Shown here piece after piece: positions 56,179-64,000 of a stretch of DNA of 64,000 nucleotides. A program made the translations under genes and the position numbers. The notes below the pieces were generated by a model that saw nothing but the letters and a program-made list of their open reading frames with translations, was not told where the DNA came from and ran no database searches. Within the stretch, counting starts at the first letter, position 1, and the number at the start of each line of letters is the position of its first letter. Source of the stretch: Flavobacteriaceae bacterium (lineage in GTDB: Bacteria > Bacteroidota > Bacteroidia > Flavobacteriales > Flavobacteriaceae); assembly GCA_947448525.1 (NCBI GenBank), contig CANFNV010000006.1, positions 60,155 through 124,154 of the forward strand, in the 5' to 3' direction.

Positions 56179-56207
56179 AAAAACTCTTACCTTTGGTAGG
56201 AGTTTTT
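56179..56207 (+). terminator. Terminator after gldN
   Basis: AAAACTCTTACC - TTT - GGTAGGAGTTTT (one wobble pair) and then a T-run, 22 bases after the gldN stop. Confidence 0.85.
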
Positions 56208-56236
56208 TGTTTTATAACGTCCAATTTATTTTCAAA

Positions 56237-57304
56237 ATGATAGATTATATTATTGTTGGTTCAGGACTTGCCGGAATTGCTTTTTCTGAAAAAGCACTCC
56301 AAAATAACAAATCCATTTTTGTATTTAATAATCAATCTCAAAATTCTTCCAAAATTGCAGGAGGATTATATAATCCTGTAATCTTAAAACGTTTTAGTGA
56401 GGTATGGAAAGCCAATGATCAATTAGAATTGTTGTATCCCTTTTACAAAAATATTGAACAAAAATTAGGCATTAAATTAGATTATAAACTACCACTTTTA
56501 AGAAAATTTTATTCGATAGAGGAACAAAATAATTGGTTTACAGCATCTGATAAATCTAATTTAACTAAGTTTCTTTCTACTGATTTAATAGCGACTAAAT
56601 GGGATTTTATTCCGGCACCTTTTTATTTTGGTGAAGTTTTATTTTCGGGATATGTAGATACGTCTCTTTTGGTAACATCTTATAAAACATATTTAATACA
56701 ACATAATGCATATGAAGAAGAAACGTTTGATTATTCGGAATTAAAAATATATTCAGATTATATTCAATATAAAAATATTAAAGCGAAACACATAGTGTTT
56801 GCAGAGGGCTTTGGGATGCTGTCTAATCCATTTTTTAGCAAATTGCCTTTAGATGGAACCAAAGGCGAATTATTGCTTATAAAAGCGCCTAATTTGAATT
56901 TAGACGTTATTATAAAATCTTCTATTTTTGTTCTTCCAATTGGAATCGATTTATATAAAGTTGGAGCTACTTACAATTGGGAAGACAAAACAAATACTCC
57001 AACAGAAGCAGCAAAAAAAGAATTAATCGATAATCTGAAAGAATTAATTCAATGTGATTTTGAAATAATTAATCATTATGCTGGTGTTCGCCCAACAGTT
57101 AAAGATCGAAGACCATTAGTTGGAACACATCCAATTTACAATAATATTCATGTGTTAAACGGTCTAGGTACACGAGGGGTAATGCTTGCGCCAGCCATGG
57201 CCAATGATTTATTCAATCTTATTGAAAATAAAATTCCTTTGGATAAAAATATCGATATTGCTAGAATTAAGAATTTTGTTTCCAGTTTTCATCAAAATGG
57301 ATGA
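56237..57304 (+). CDS. FAD-dependent oxidoreductase (DAO-like)
   Basis: A 355-residue flavoprotein of the D-amino-acid oxidase fold. IDYIIVGSGLAGIAFSEKAL gives the GxGxxG FAD motif at the N-terminus, KIAGGLYNPVILKRF follows, and a C-terminal VRPTVKDRRPLVGTHP and LNGLGTRGVMLAPAMAND close the FAD site. The substrate is unknown. The first ATG (56237) is preferred because a longer frame begins inside the terminator. Its 3' end overlaps the convergent DUF983 gene by 38 bases. Confidence 0.85.
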   Translation: MIDYIIVGSGLAGIAFSEKALQNNKSIFVFNNQSQNSSKIAGGLYNPVILKRFSEVWKANDQLELLYPFYKNIEQKLGIKLDYKLPLLRKFYSIEEQNNWFTASDKSNLTKFLSTDLIATKWDFIPAPFYFGEVLFSGYVDTSLLVTSYKTYLIQHNAYEEETFDYSELKIYSDYIQYKNIKAKHIVFAEGFGMLSNPFFSKLPLDGTKGELLLIKAPNLNLDVIIKSSIFVLPIGIDLYKVGATYNWEDKTNTPTEAAKKELIDNLKELIQCDFEIINHYAGVRPTVKDRRPLVGTHPIYNNIHVLNGLGTRGVMLAPAMANDLFNLIENKIPLDKNIDIARIKNFVSSFHQNG

Positions 57305-57653
57305 ACATACTAATGTAAATATTTCTTGCTAATCTTGCGGTAACGGGCATTAATGCTACTATTCCTGAAACAATTCCTATAAAAGTTGTTAGAACTCCGA
57401 AACCGAGAATAACATTTAGAATTACAAATAAAGCAACTCCAAATCCAACTGTCAATCCATAACTTACATACATAGCTCCATAAAAAAAGGAAGGTTCTAT
57501 CTTGTATTGAGTGTTACAATGACTACAACTTTCGTTCATTTTGTATAAAGTGTTTAATTTATATGGATTTTTAACCACATACATACTTTCTTCATGACAT
57601 TTAGGACAACTTCCTGTTAAAATACTATTTAATGTGCTTCCTTTTTTTAACAT
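57267..57653 (-). CDS. DUF983 protein with zinc ribbon and two membrane helices
   Basis: 129 residues. Two CxxC pairs (CPKCHEE and CSHCNTQ) form a likely zinc ribbon, then two hydrophobic helices (LTVGFGVALFVILNVILGFG and LTTFIGIVSGIVALMPVTA). DUF983 proteins have no firm role. Its C-terminus is encoded antisense to the last 12 codons of the FAD gene. Start at MLKKGS (57653); an ATG two codons earlier is possible. Confidence 0.85.
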   Translation of the reverse strand: MLKKGSTLNSILTGSCPKCHEESMYVVKNPYKLNTLYKMNESCSHCNTQYKIEPSFFYGAMYVSYGLTVGFGVALFVILNVILGFGVLTTFIGIVSGIVALMPVTARLARNIYISMFIHFDENWKQNS

Positions 57654-57718
57654 TTGCAAAAATTTTCTATAAAGGTACTCTTTAAGAAATTTTATAAAGT
57701 AACATTTGTCACAAAAAT

Positions 57719-59629
57719 ATGCTAAATATTCATAATTTATCGGTTTCTTTTGGTGGTTCGTATCTTTTTGAAGAAGTAACTTTTCGATTAGGTTCAGGGG
57801 ATAGAGTTGGTCTTGTAGGTAAAAATGGAGCTGGAAAATCTACGATGTTAAAAATTCTTGCGGGCGATTTCAAACCTGATTCAGGTCAAATTGCTACAGA
57901 AAAAGAAGTAAGAATGGGTTTTCTTCGTCAAGATATTGATTTTGAACAAGGACGAACGGTTCTTGAAGAAGCGTATGAAGCTTTTACAGAAATCAAAAAA
58001 GTAGAAAAAAAACTTGAAGAAGTCAACCATCTTTTAGTTACTCGTACCGATTATGAAAGTGAAGAATACGCACAAATCATCGAGGATTTATCCGATTATA
58101 CTCATAGATTCGAATTGCTTGGAGGTTATAATTATGTTGGTGATACCGAGAAAATTCTATTAGGATTGGGTTTTAAACGCGAAGTTTTTAATGATCAAAC
58201 CGATACTTTTTCTGGAGGATGGCGCATGCGAATTGAATTGGCCAAATTGCTATTACAATCCAATGATATTTTGCTTCTTGATGAACCAACAAACCACTTA
58301 GATATTGAAAGTATCATTTGGTTGGAAGGTTTTTTGAGAAATTTTTCAGGTGTTGTTGTGATTGTTTCACACGATAAGATGTTTTTGGACAATGTAACCA
58401 ATCGAACTATTGAGATCTCTCTTGGAAAAGCATACGATTTTAATAAACCCTATTCCGAATATTTAGAATTGCGACATGAAATTCGTGAAAAGCAGTTAGC
58501 TACTCAAAAAAATCAAGCAAAAAAAATTGAAGAAACTGAGAAGTTAATCGAGAAATTTAGAGCCAAAGCTTCTAAAGCATCCATGGCTCAATCACTTATA
58601 AAGAAATTGGATAAAGTGGAACGAATTGAAGTTGATGAAGACGATAACTCCGTTATGAATATTTCATTTCCAGTTTCTAAAGTTCCGGGTAAAGTCGTTA
58701 TTGAAGCCGAAGATGTTACCAAATCGTATGGTGATAAAGTTATTTTAAAAGACATTTCTTTATTAGTGGAACGTGGTAGTAAAATTGCATTCGTGGGTCA
58801 AAATGGGCAAGGAAAATCAACGTTTATCAAAGCCATTGTAAATGAATTTGAATATAATGGCCAAATTAAATTAGGTCATAATGTGCAGGTTGGTTATTTT
58901 GCTCAAAATCAAGCGGAATATTTAGATGGCGAAATTACTTTGCTAGAAACTATGGAAAATGCAGCAACCGATACTAATCGTTCCAAAGTTCGCGATATGT
59001 TGGGTTCGTTTTTGTTTAGGGGTGATGACGTTGACAAGAAAGTAAAAGTGCTTTCGGGAGGCGAACGAAACCGCTTGGCATTATGTAAATTATTGTTACA
59101 GCCCATCAATGTTTTGGTAATGGATGAGCCAACGAATCACTTGGATATCAAATCGAAAAACGTATTAAAAGCGGCACTTCAAAAATATGAAGGCACCTTA
59201 CTTTTGGTCTCACACGACAGGGATTTTCTTCAAGGGATGTCGAATATTGTGTATGAATTTAAAGATCAAATAATCAAAGAATATTTAGGAGATATTAATT
59301 TCTTTTTAGAGCAACGTAATTTGGAAAACATGCGTGAGGTAGAAAAGAAAGATGTTGAGAAAAAGGAGGCACCAAAGGAAACTAATAAGGTTTCTTATGA
59401 AGACCAAAAGAAAGGAAAATCACTTCAAAATAGGTTGAGCAAAATAGAAAGTCAGATTAAACAATTGGAAATTGATATTCAAAATGATGATAAAGCATTG
59501 GCTTCTAATTATGATAAACATTTAGAAGATGCCTCTTTTTTTATGGCTTACAACAAGAAAAAAGTGGAATTAGATAAACTTCTTGAAGATTGGGAAGTGG
59601 TTCAAGGAGAAATAGATGCTATGAATTAA
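57719..59629 (+). CDS. ABC-F family ATPase
   Basis: A soluble protein of 636 residues with two ABC domains and no membrane part, of the ribosome-associated ABC-F class. Walker A: GKNGAGKST and GQNGQGKST; signatures: FSGGWRMRIELA and LSGGERNRLAL; Walker B: LLLDEPTNHLDIES and LVMDEPTNHLDIKS. The linker between is Lys-rich and helical, and a C-terminal coiled coil (~85 residues) resembles Uup-type proteins. It may protect or rescue ribosomes; the subfamily is not fixed. Confidence 0.93.
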   Translation: MLNIHNLSVSFGGSYLFEEVTFRLGSGDRVGLVGKNGAGKSTMLKILAGDFKPDSGQIATEKEVRMGFLRQDIDFEQGRTVLEEAYEAFTEIKKVEKKLEEVNHLLVTRTDYESEEYAQIIEDLSDYTHRFELLGGYNYVGDTEKILLGLGFKREVFNDQTDTFSGGWRMRIELAKLLLQSNDILLLDEPTNHLDIESIIWLEGFLRNFSGVVVIVSHDKMFLDNVTNRTIEISLGKAYDFNKPYSEYLELRHEIREKQLATQKNQAKKIEETEKLIEKFRAKASKASMAQSLIKKLDKVERIEVDEDDNSVMNISFPVSKVPGKVVIEAEDVTKSYGDKVILKDISLLVERGSKIAFVGQNGQGKSTFIKAIVNEFEYNGQIKLGHNVQVGYFAQNQAEYLDGEITLLETMENAATDTNRSKVRDMLGSFLFRGDDVDKKVKVLSGGERNRLALCKLLLQPINVLVMDEPTNHLDIKSKNVLKAALQKYEGTLLLVSHDRDFLQGMSNIVYEFKDQIIKEYLGDINFFLEQRNLENMREVEKKDVEKKEAPKETNKVSYEDQKKGKSLQNRLSKIESQIKQLEIDIQNDDKALASNYDKHLEDASFFMAYNKKKVELDKLLEDWEVVQGEIDAMN

Positions 59630-59630
59630 A

Positions 59631-60776
59631 TCATTTAAAAGGGTGTCGAATTTGCCATTCAATTTTTGGTTCTAGTTTTCTGAAAAACTGCGCTAGGTAT
59701 TTATTTACTATAGCATTATTATGATAGATAAACCCAGATATTTTTATAGGAATTGCTCCAATAGAACTTTTGATTTCGAGTGCTGTCCTCCCAAAAATTA
59801 TTTTCTTAAAACCATTTTCAATTCCAAATTCAGTCATGTTATAAAGCATGTTTAAATAGAGCATGTTTTCTTTTTGAATTTTTGAATCATAACCTAAAAA
59901 GTAGGTTTCTAAAACTGTTCCATTGAGAAGAATGGTGTGGAATCCAACTAATTTTTTATTCAAAAAATAACCAAAAAGCAAGAAATTATTTTCGCATTTA
60001 CTTTTCATCGATGAGAAATGATTTTTAGATAAAAAGAAGGTATTGAAAGGTGCATTTTTTGCGACATAATGGTACAAATCGTTTATCTTTTCCTCATACT
60101 GAATTATTTCTGGCAGAGTAAATTCTTTAACAATTATTCCTTCAAATTTCTTGTGAGCCCGTTTGTATTGATCTCGATATTTCTTTGAAAATGCTTCAAT
60201 ATAATCGTTTTTGTTTTTCCAATTTTCATTGACATACAAAATCATATTGGGTTGCGAATTGAATTCGTACATGTTTGAAAATTGATATTTTTTCAATTCA
60301 ATTGAACAATTTTCATAAAAATCTTTAAAAGAAACCAAATGAATTTTGATGTTTTGATTATTGAAATAGTGTTTTATTTCATTCGCACTTTCAAATAAAA
60401 TGGCACTTACTTTTTCAAAGTTGATTTCTTTAGAAAAAGCATACCCATTTTGACCTGTAATCATGTTATTTCCTAAAAATAAAGTATGAGAACCAAATTT
60501 CCTAAAAATAATATTTCTAAAAAATGTTTTTAGGCATTTATCCCGTTCACCAAAGGATTCTAATGTATTTAAATCAAGATATTGTGCCAATGAAACTCCA
60601 ATTAGTTCTTGATTTTCAAAAACTCCTATATAAAAACATTTCATGTTTGAAGGTGCCGATTTTTCTAAAACTTCAAGATAATGGCTTTGAAGAAAAATAT
60701 TACTTATAGCAACCGTATCCCATTTTTTGGGAAGATCTTGAGTATGCAGGTATATTTTCAATGATAATTCGTTCAT
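59631..60776 (-). CDS. FemAB/GNAT-like acyltransferase
   Basis: About 381 residues, beginning MNELSLKIYLHTQDLP (ATG 60776). The longer frame from 60911 runs into the DUF1761 gene and a hairpin, so it is not used. The layout fits a double-GNAT FemAB / DUF482-like fold: an N-terminal half with CFYIGVFENQELIGVSLAQYL and a C-terminal half with FGYFLNKKLVGFHTILLNG and FIYGRTALEIK-like IIFGRTALEIKSSIGAIP. The acyl donor and substrate are unknown. It ends 2 bases from the convergent ABC-F gene. Confidence 0.7.
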   Translation of the reverse strand: MNELSLKIYLHTQDLPKKWDTVAISNIFLQSHYLEVLEKSAPSNMKCFYIGVFENQELIGVSLAQYLDLNTLESFGERDKCLKTFFRNIIFRKFGSHTLFLGNNMITGQNGYAFSKEINFEKVSAILFESANEIKHYFNNQNIKIHLVSFKDFYENCSIELKKYQFSNMYEFNSQPNMILYVNENWKNKNDYIEAFSKKYRDQYKRAHKKFEGIIVKEFTLPEIIQYEEKINDLYHYVAKNAPFNTFFLSKNHFSSMKSKCENNFLLFGYFLNKKLVGFHTILLNGTVLETYFLGYDSKIQKENMLYLNMLYNMTEFGIENGFKKIIFGRTALEIKSSIGAIPIKISGFIYHNNAIVNKYLAQFFRKLEPKIEWQIRHPFK

Positions 60777-60807
60777 AAAAAAATCGCTCCACAAAAGTAG
60801 AGCGATT
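60777..60807 (-). terminator. Terminator merged with the start of the FemAB-like gene
   Basis: On the minus strand AATCGCTC - TACTTTTGTG - GAGCGATT followed by a T-run that continues straight into the ATG at 60776. The loop contains TACTTTTG (60799-60792), an exact -7 promoter box, so the element could end DUF1761 transcription and start the next transcript. Confidence 0.65.
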
Positions 60808-60829
60808 GCATTATAATTAAATGTTAAAA

Positions 60830-61309
60830 TTACATCCATTGGCAGATAATTCCGCCCATAATCATACAAGTTATCACCCAGTAACCTCCAGCAACAATCG
60901 TGTATTTCCAACTTCGTCTTTCGTGTAATGCTCCAACACCGATTACTGGAAAGCAGAAAAACAATCCAGTTATAAATCCATGTAAAGCCCCGTGTTTAAA
61001 TGTTCTAAATGCTGTTCCGTAATCACTCATGAAATTTGCAAAGGACGGAAGTGCTTTCGATTCATTACCACCAATCATTCCCAAAGCACCTGTCTGATGG
61101 ATAACTAAATATTGCAAAATAAAGGAAATAAAAAAAGCATAAAGAAATGATGCTAGCATTGTTAATGCGATGTTGCCTCCTTCAATTTTTTCTTCTGAAA
61201 CTCCAGATTCTCTTATCCAAATTTTTCCAAAAACTTTTGGATTATACCAAATAAATCCTACTAATAAAGATGAAAATGCCGAAAGTAATAAAATTAAAAA
61301 AGTGTGCAT
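60830..61309 (-). CDS. DUF1761 membrane protein
   Basis: About 159 residues with four hydrophobic helices (FLILLLSAFSSLLVGFIWYNP, LTMLASFLYAFFISFILQYLV, LHGFITGLFFCFPVIGVGALHE, TIVAGGYWVITCMIMGGII). The WYNPKVFGKIW segment after helix 1 is characteristic of DUF1761. The role is unknown. I start at MHTFLILLL (61309); a longer frame from 61339 would overlap the promoter core at 61337-61344. Confidence 0.85.
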   Translation of the reverse strand: MHTFLILLLSAFSSLLVGFIWYNPKVFGKIWIRESGVSEEKIEGGNIALTMLASFLYAFFISFILQYLVIHQTGALGMIGGNESKALPSFANFMSDYGTAFRTFKHGALHGFITGLFFCFPVIGVGALHERRSWKYTIVAGGYWVITCMIMGGIICQWM

Positions 61310-61336
61310 AAATTGATGTTTTATAAGTTTGTTTAA

Positions 61337-61344
61337 CAAATATA
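61337..61344 (-). promoter_or_regulatory. Promoter -7 box for the DUF1761 gene
   Basis: CAAATATA reads TATATTTG on the minus strand, 28 bases before ATG 61309; it supports the shorter start. Confidence 0.5.
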
Positions 61345-61517
61345 TAAAATTATTTATTTAAAACTTTTTCTCTAAATAATATATCAAGGAAATTGATTTG
61401 TTTGCACCGGAATAGTAAAATATAAAAAGGACGTTTTAAAAAAAATGAAACATCCTAAATATTAGTATCAATTAACTTTAAAATCATGACTTTGTTGAAT
61501 AATATACTATTACAATA

Positions 61518-61964
61518 CTATTCCTCAGTTCCTTCTCCAGATTTTCTGTAGATGAAATTTCCGTAAATATGGCGTTTTGCAAAACGATTAGGAGATTCAG
61601 CATTAACCATTTTAACATAAAGATTTCTCGGAACCCCAATATATTCATAAGAAACACCGTTCAAATGGGTAATTAACAAAGTTTGTTTTTCTAGACGGAA
61701 ATCAAGAATATTAAAGTTGTTAATTGTATCTTGATATTCTGGTAAATTCTTTTCAAGTGTTTCATTTGAAATGCTTACCAAGAAATGATAGGCACTAATA
61801 ATATTCTTGCTCGTTTCTTCTGCTGCTAGTTTTCCAGTTTCATCATTTACAAATTTATCAGGATGACTATCTTTCATCGCATTTCTATAAATGGTTTTAA
61901 GTTCTTTTAAAGTAACATTTTTGTCAACTTCTAATAATTTTCTATACTCAACAACTCTTTTCAT
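61518..61964 (-). CDS. J-domain / KTSC-domain protein
   Basis: 148 residues. The N-terminal half is a DnaJ-like J domain with the HPD motif (MKDSHPDKF) and the VTLKELKTIYRNA helix. The C-terminal half is a KTSC domain (LNGVSYEYIGVPRNLYVKMVNAES and FAKRHIYGNFIYR). It probably recruits DnaK to a particular client; the client is unknown. A -7-like box (TACATTTG on the minus strand, 62121-62114) is 150 bases upstream. Confidence 0.85.
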   Translation of the reverse strand: MKRVVEYRKLLEVDKNVTLKELKTIYRNAMKDSHPDKFVNDETGKLAAEETSKNIISAYHFLVSISNETLEKNLPEYQDTINNFNILDFRLEKQTLLITHLNGVSYEYIGVPRNLYVKMVNAESPNRFAKRHIYGNFIYRKSGEGTEE

Positions 61965-63068
61965 AAATTAAATTTCAAATAAAAATTAAAGTCACTATTT
62001 TTAGAATGACTTTTCTGATAGATCATCCGAACTATAGCACGAACAATTTGCAGAGGGATTTTAATAATTTTTGTGATGGTTTTTGAAAATAATAAAACCT
62101 TTTTCTTCGCGTGCAAATGTAATTAAAAAGATTAACCTATTATTCTAATTAATAAAAGATTTCGAAATCTATTTGGTATTTAAAAAAAATACCATCTAAA
62201 TTTATTTAGAGGGTATCGGTACAACTTGGTAGACTGTTTAGACGACATCTCTAATTATTTGCTAAAGAATTTCTATAAATTTTCAGATTTTTTTGGAAAT
62301 AAATAACCTCTAAATTTCTTTAGAGTTTATTGGTACAACTTAGTAGACTGTTCAGACGAAATGTCTAACAATTTGCTTAAAGATTTTGATAAATTTTTAG
62401 GTTTTTTTGCTCAAAAAATATCGAAATAATGTAAATTGTTCAATTTTACCTCTAATTCCTTCTTTTTGGTCACCTCAAAAAATACAATACTCAAAAAAAT
62501 CAAGTAAAGAAAAAAAGAATAGATTTTCGCTACATTATTCCTATTATATTGCTAATAATTTAAGAATGTATATATAGTAAATATAATGATTCCAAATAAA
62601 AACATTTTTTTATAGTCATTAAGTAATTATTATATTGTTATTAAGATTTCAACATAATTATCATATGACTTATTTCTTAAACAAGTAAAGGAAACTGAAC
62701 TATAATTTTAACAATATTCAATAAACAACAAATAGTAAAAATTACTAGTAATAAGTTGGAAGACTAAGCGTAAAACATCAATAAATAAACCAATTTTGAT
62801 ATTTAATTCAGGAATTTTTTTTTGATTTCTTTGAAATACAAAAAAAACATCAATTAATACGAACTAGATAAGAGATTGTTTGTAGTAATAATAAAGTATT
62901 TAAAACCAATAAAATAGCGATTATTAATTTTTATTTTTTCTTTAAAATACTAAATTTTGAGTAGAACAAACTTTCGAAATTCAGTAAATTCAAAATACTA
63001 GTATTAATAATGTAAATAAAAAAAATATATTTTAGCATTTCAATTAATATTAACCAACATTTTTAATT
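61965..63068. other. Gene-free AT-rich region before the surface protein
   Basis: 1.1 kb with no believable gene on either strand; stops are frequent in all frames. It holds a 115-bp tandem repeat (62191-62410) and several A/T runs. No terminator hairpin or convincing TAnnTTTG box for the following gene was found. Confidence 0.75.
62191..62410. repeat. Two ~105-bp direct repeats, period 115 bp
   Basis: Copy 1 (62191-62295) and copy 2 (62306-62410) share GGTACAACTT, GTAGACTGTT and AGACGA blocks and a T-rich end. About 84% of positions agree in my by-eye alignment with three single-base gaps. Each copy opens with a palindrome (CTCTAAA ... TTTAGAG in copy 2). Confidence 0.8.
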
Positions 63069-64000
63069 ATGTTTAACAATTACACTTTAAAAAGTCTTTT
63101 GTTTTCTCTTTCATTTCAAGAGGTTAAGCACAAAGAAGTAAAGCCAACCAAGTTTGGTTTTTCACTAGTTGTTGTTTTGATGGTATTGTTTGCTGCTATA
63201 AGCATCCAAGCTCAAACAACGATCATCAACCCTGCTGGGGATGGTGGTTTTAACAACGGTAGTACTTTTGCTGCTAACGGATGGACTGTTGCCAACCAAG
63301 GGGTAAACCCTTCGAAATGGGTTGTAGGAACTGGTGTTTCTGCAACAACTACGGCATCCACTGCATCAGTAGCTTCTGGAACGACTACGTTAACCTTAAC
63401 AGCTGGTAACCCACTTATCTATCCAGGTATGAAAGTTACGGCATCTAGTGGTGTTCTAGCAGCAAATACTTATGTGTCTGCTATTACTGGAACTGCCTTA
63501 ACGTTGACTAATGCTACTACTGCATTATCTTCAACGCCAGTAACTCTTACCTTTGGTTTTGGATCAAATGGTGGAGCTACAGGAACATCTACTTCAGTGA
63601 CTGCAGCTTCAGCTACAATTACTTTAACTGTGGCTAACCCTGCTATTGTGGTGGGACAATCCATCTCGGTTACTTCTGGAACTGCGGTTTTAGCTTCCAA
63701 TACTTATGTTACTAATGTAAGTGGAACCACTGTTACTATTTCTCAACCAACAATTGCGGCTTCTGCAAGTGCAGTGACGTACGCATTTGGCGCAACTTCA
63801 TCCAACATTTCTGGAAATGCAGCTTACGTTTCTAATGACGGAGGTGCTTCGAATGCTTATTTTGGATACAACGGAAACAGAACGCTTTATTTTTATAGAG
63901 ATGTAACTGTTTCTAGTGCAGAACAAGCAATGACTTTAACTTTTGACGTTAAATCGCCAATTACCTCTGGAAGTGGATGGCAAGTTTGGGTTGCTCCAAC
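63069..64000 (+). CDS. Large repeat-containing surface protein (3' truncated by window)
   Basis: The frame is open from ATG 63069 through the end of the window (310 codons). After a 31-residue N-terminal region comes a signal-like helix (FGFSLVVVLMVLFAAISIQA) and AQ-type cleavage. The mature start (NPAGDGGFNNGSTFAANGWTV) and the later AAYVSNDGGASNAYFGYNG ... TLTFDVKSP are typical of flavobacterial surface domains. Between them sit two similar Thr/Ser/Ala-rich segments of ~70 residues (TASTASVASGTTTLTL and TSTSVTAASATITLTV lead each). Higher G+C than the neighbours. Likely a type IX cargo; its C-terminus is not in view. Confidence 0.8.
   Translation, partial: MFNNYTLKSLLFSLSFQEVKHKEVKPTKFGFSLVVVLMVLFAAISIQAQTTIINPAGDGGFNNGSTFAANGWTVANQGVNPSKWVVGTGVSATTTASTASVASGTTTLTLTAGNPLIYPGMKVTASSGVLAANTYVSAITGTALTLTNATTALSSTPVTLTFGFGSNGGATGTSTSVTAASATITLTVANPAIVVGQSISVTSGTAVLASNTYVTNVSGTTVTISQPTIAASASAVTYAFGATSSNISGNAAYVSNDGGASNAYFGYNGNRTLYFYRDVTVSSAEQAMTLTFDVKSPITSGSGWQVWVAP

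Noticed and set aside
61965..63068. Insertion sequence or integrated element in the gene-free region
   Set aside because: No transposase frame, terminal inverted repeats or target duplication could be found; only the tandem repeat.
63470..63700. Minus-strand Val/Ala-rich frame
   Set aside because: Antisense of the repeat region of the surface protein, whose own frame is open to the window end.

Overview
The window reads as a stretch of chromosome from a Flavobacterium-like member of the Bacteroidota. This rests on four observations: the very AT-rich DNA; the type IX secretion / gliding genes gldK-gldL-gldM-gldN and gldA; a flavobacterial exosortase (XrtF type) with its partner; and repeated promoter cores of the form TAnnTTTG, the -7 box known for this phylum. 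It is mostly a dense core genome with about 58 supported genes. No rRNA, tRNA, CRISPR array, insertion sequence or prophage was seen.

Layout. 1-2.8 kb: the C-terminal part of cobalamin-dependent methionine synthase, then metF. 2.8-8.2 kb, minus strand: queA; an aroA / MazG-type pyrophosphatase / dtd / rsgA group; and a DAHP synthase-chorismate mutase fusion. 8.4-11.1 kb: gldA facing a head-GIN (DUF2807) lipoprotein and a PagL-like lipid A deacylase. 11.3-18.8 kb: two kynurenine-pathway genes (kynU, kmo), a secreted fungalysin-like metalloprotease with a type IX sorting tail, the agmatine-to-putrescine pair, and a cupin. 19-24.8 kb: one operon with exbB, two exbD, tonB, a small membrane protein, a PstS-like lipoprotein and a TPR protein. 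24.9-28.2 kb: two TPM-domain proteins, lemA, a MerR regulator and an M23 peptidase. 28.4-34.4 kb: alaS, a small secreted protein, pnp and rpsO. 34.5-40.5 kb: a GAF-type methionine sulfoxide reductase, the exosortase pair, a probable copper-related group (HYC_CC_PP protein, TonB receptor, HMA protein), DUF2490 and DedA. 40.5-47.2 kb, minus strand: groEL, groES, secG, a TPR protein, lptE, a sigma-54 activator and miaB. 47.5-57.7 kb: topA, an arginase-fold protein with altered metal ligands, gldKLMN, an FAD oxidoreductase and a DUF983 protein. 57.7-62 kb: an ABC-F ATPase, a FemAB/GNAT-like protein, DUF1761 and a J-domain/KTSC protein. The last 2 kb is a 1.1-kb AT-rich gene-free stretch with a 115-bp tandem repeat, then the start of a large surface protein that runs off the end.

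Links between genes. The type IX machinery (GldKLMN) has at least one cargo here (the metalloprotease with its C-terminal sorting domain) and probably a second (the adhesin-like protein at the end). The ExbB/ExbD/TonB operon could energise the TonB-dependent receptor about 13 kb away. The kynurenine and agmatine enzymes are interleaved amino-acid catabolic steps.

The most unusual structure is a family of degenerate 7-bp-period repeats. They sit at gene junctions at several places, supply extra codons ahead of likely true starts, and intrude twice into aroA, where they encode almost the same peptide. I saw no clearly new defence or mobile system. The strongest candidates for follow-up are these heptad repeats, the arginase-like probable pseudoenzyme next to gldK, the 115-bp tandem repeat, and the repeat-interrupted surface protein. 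All calls come from reading the sequence; no database search was run.
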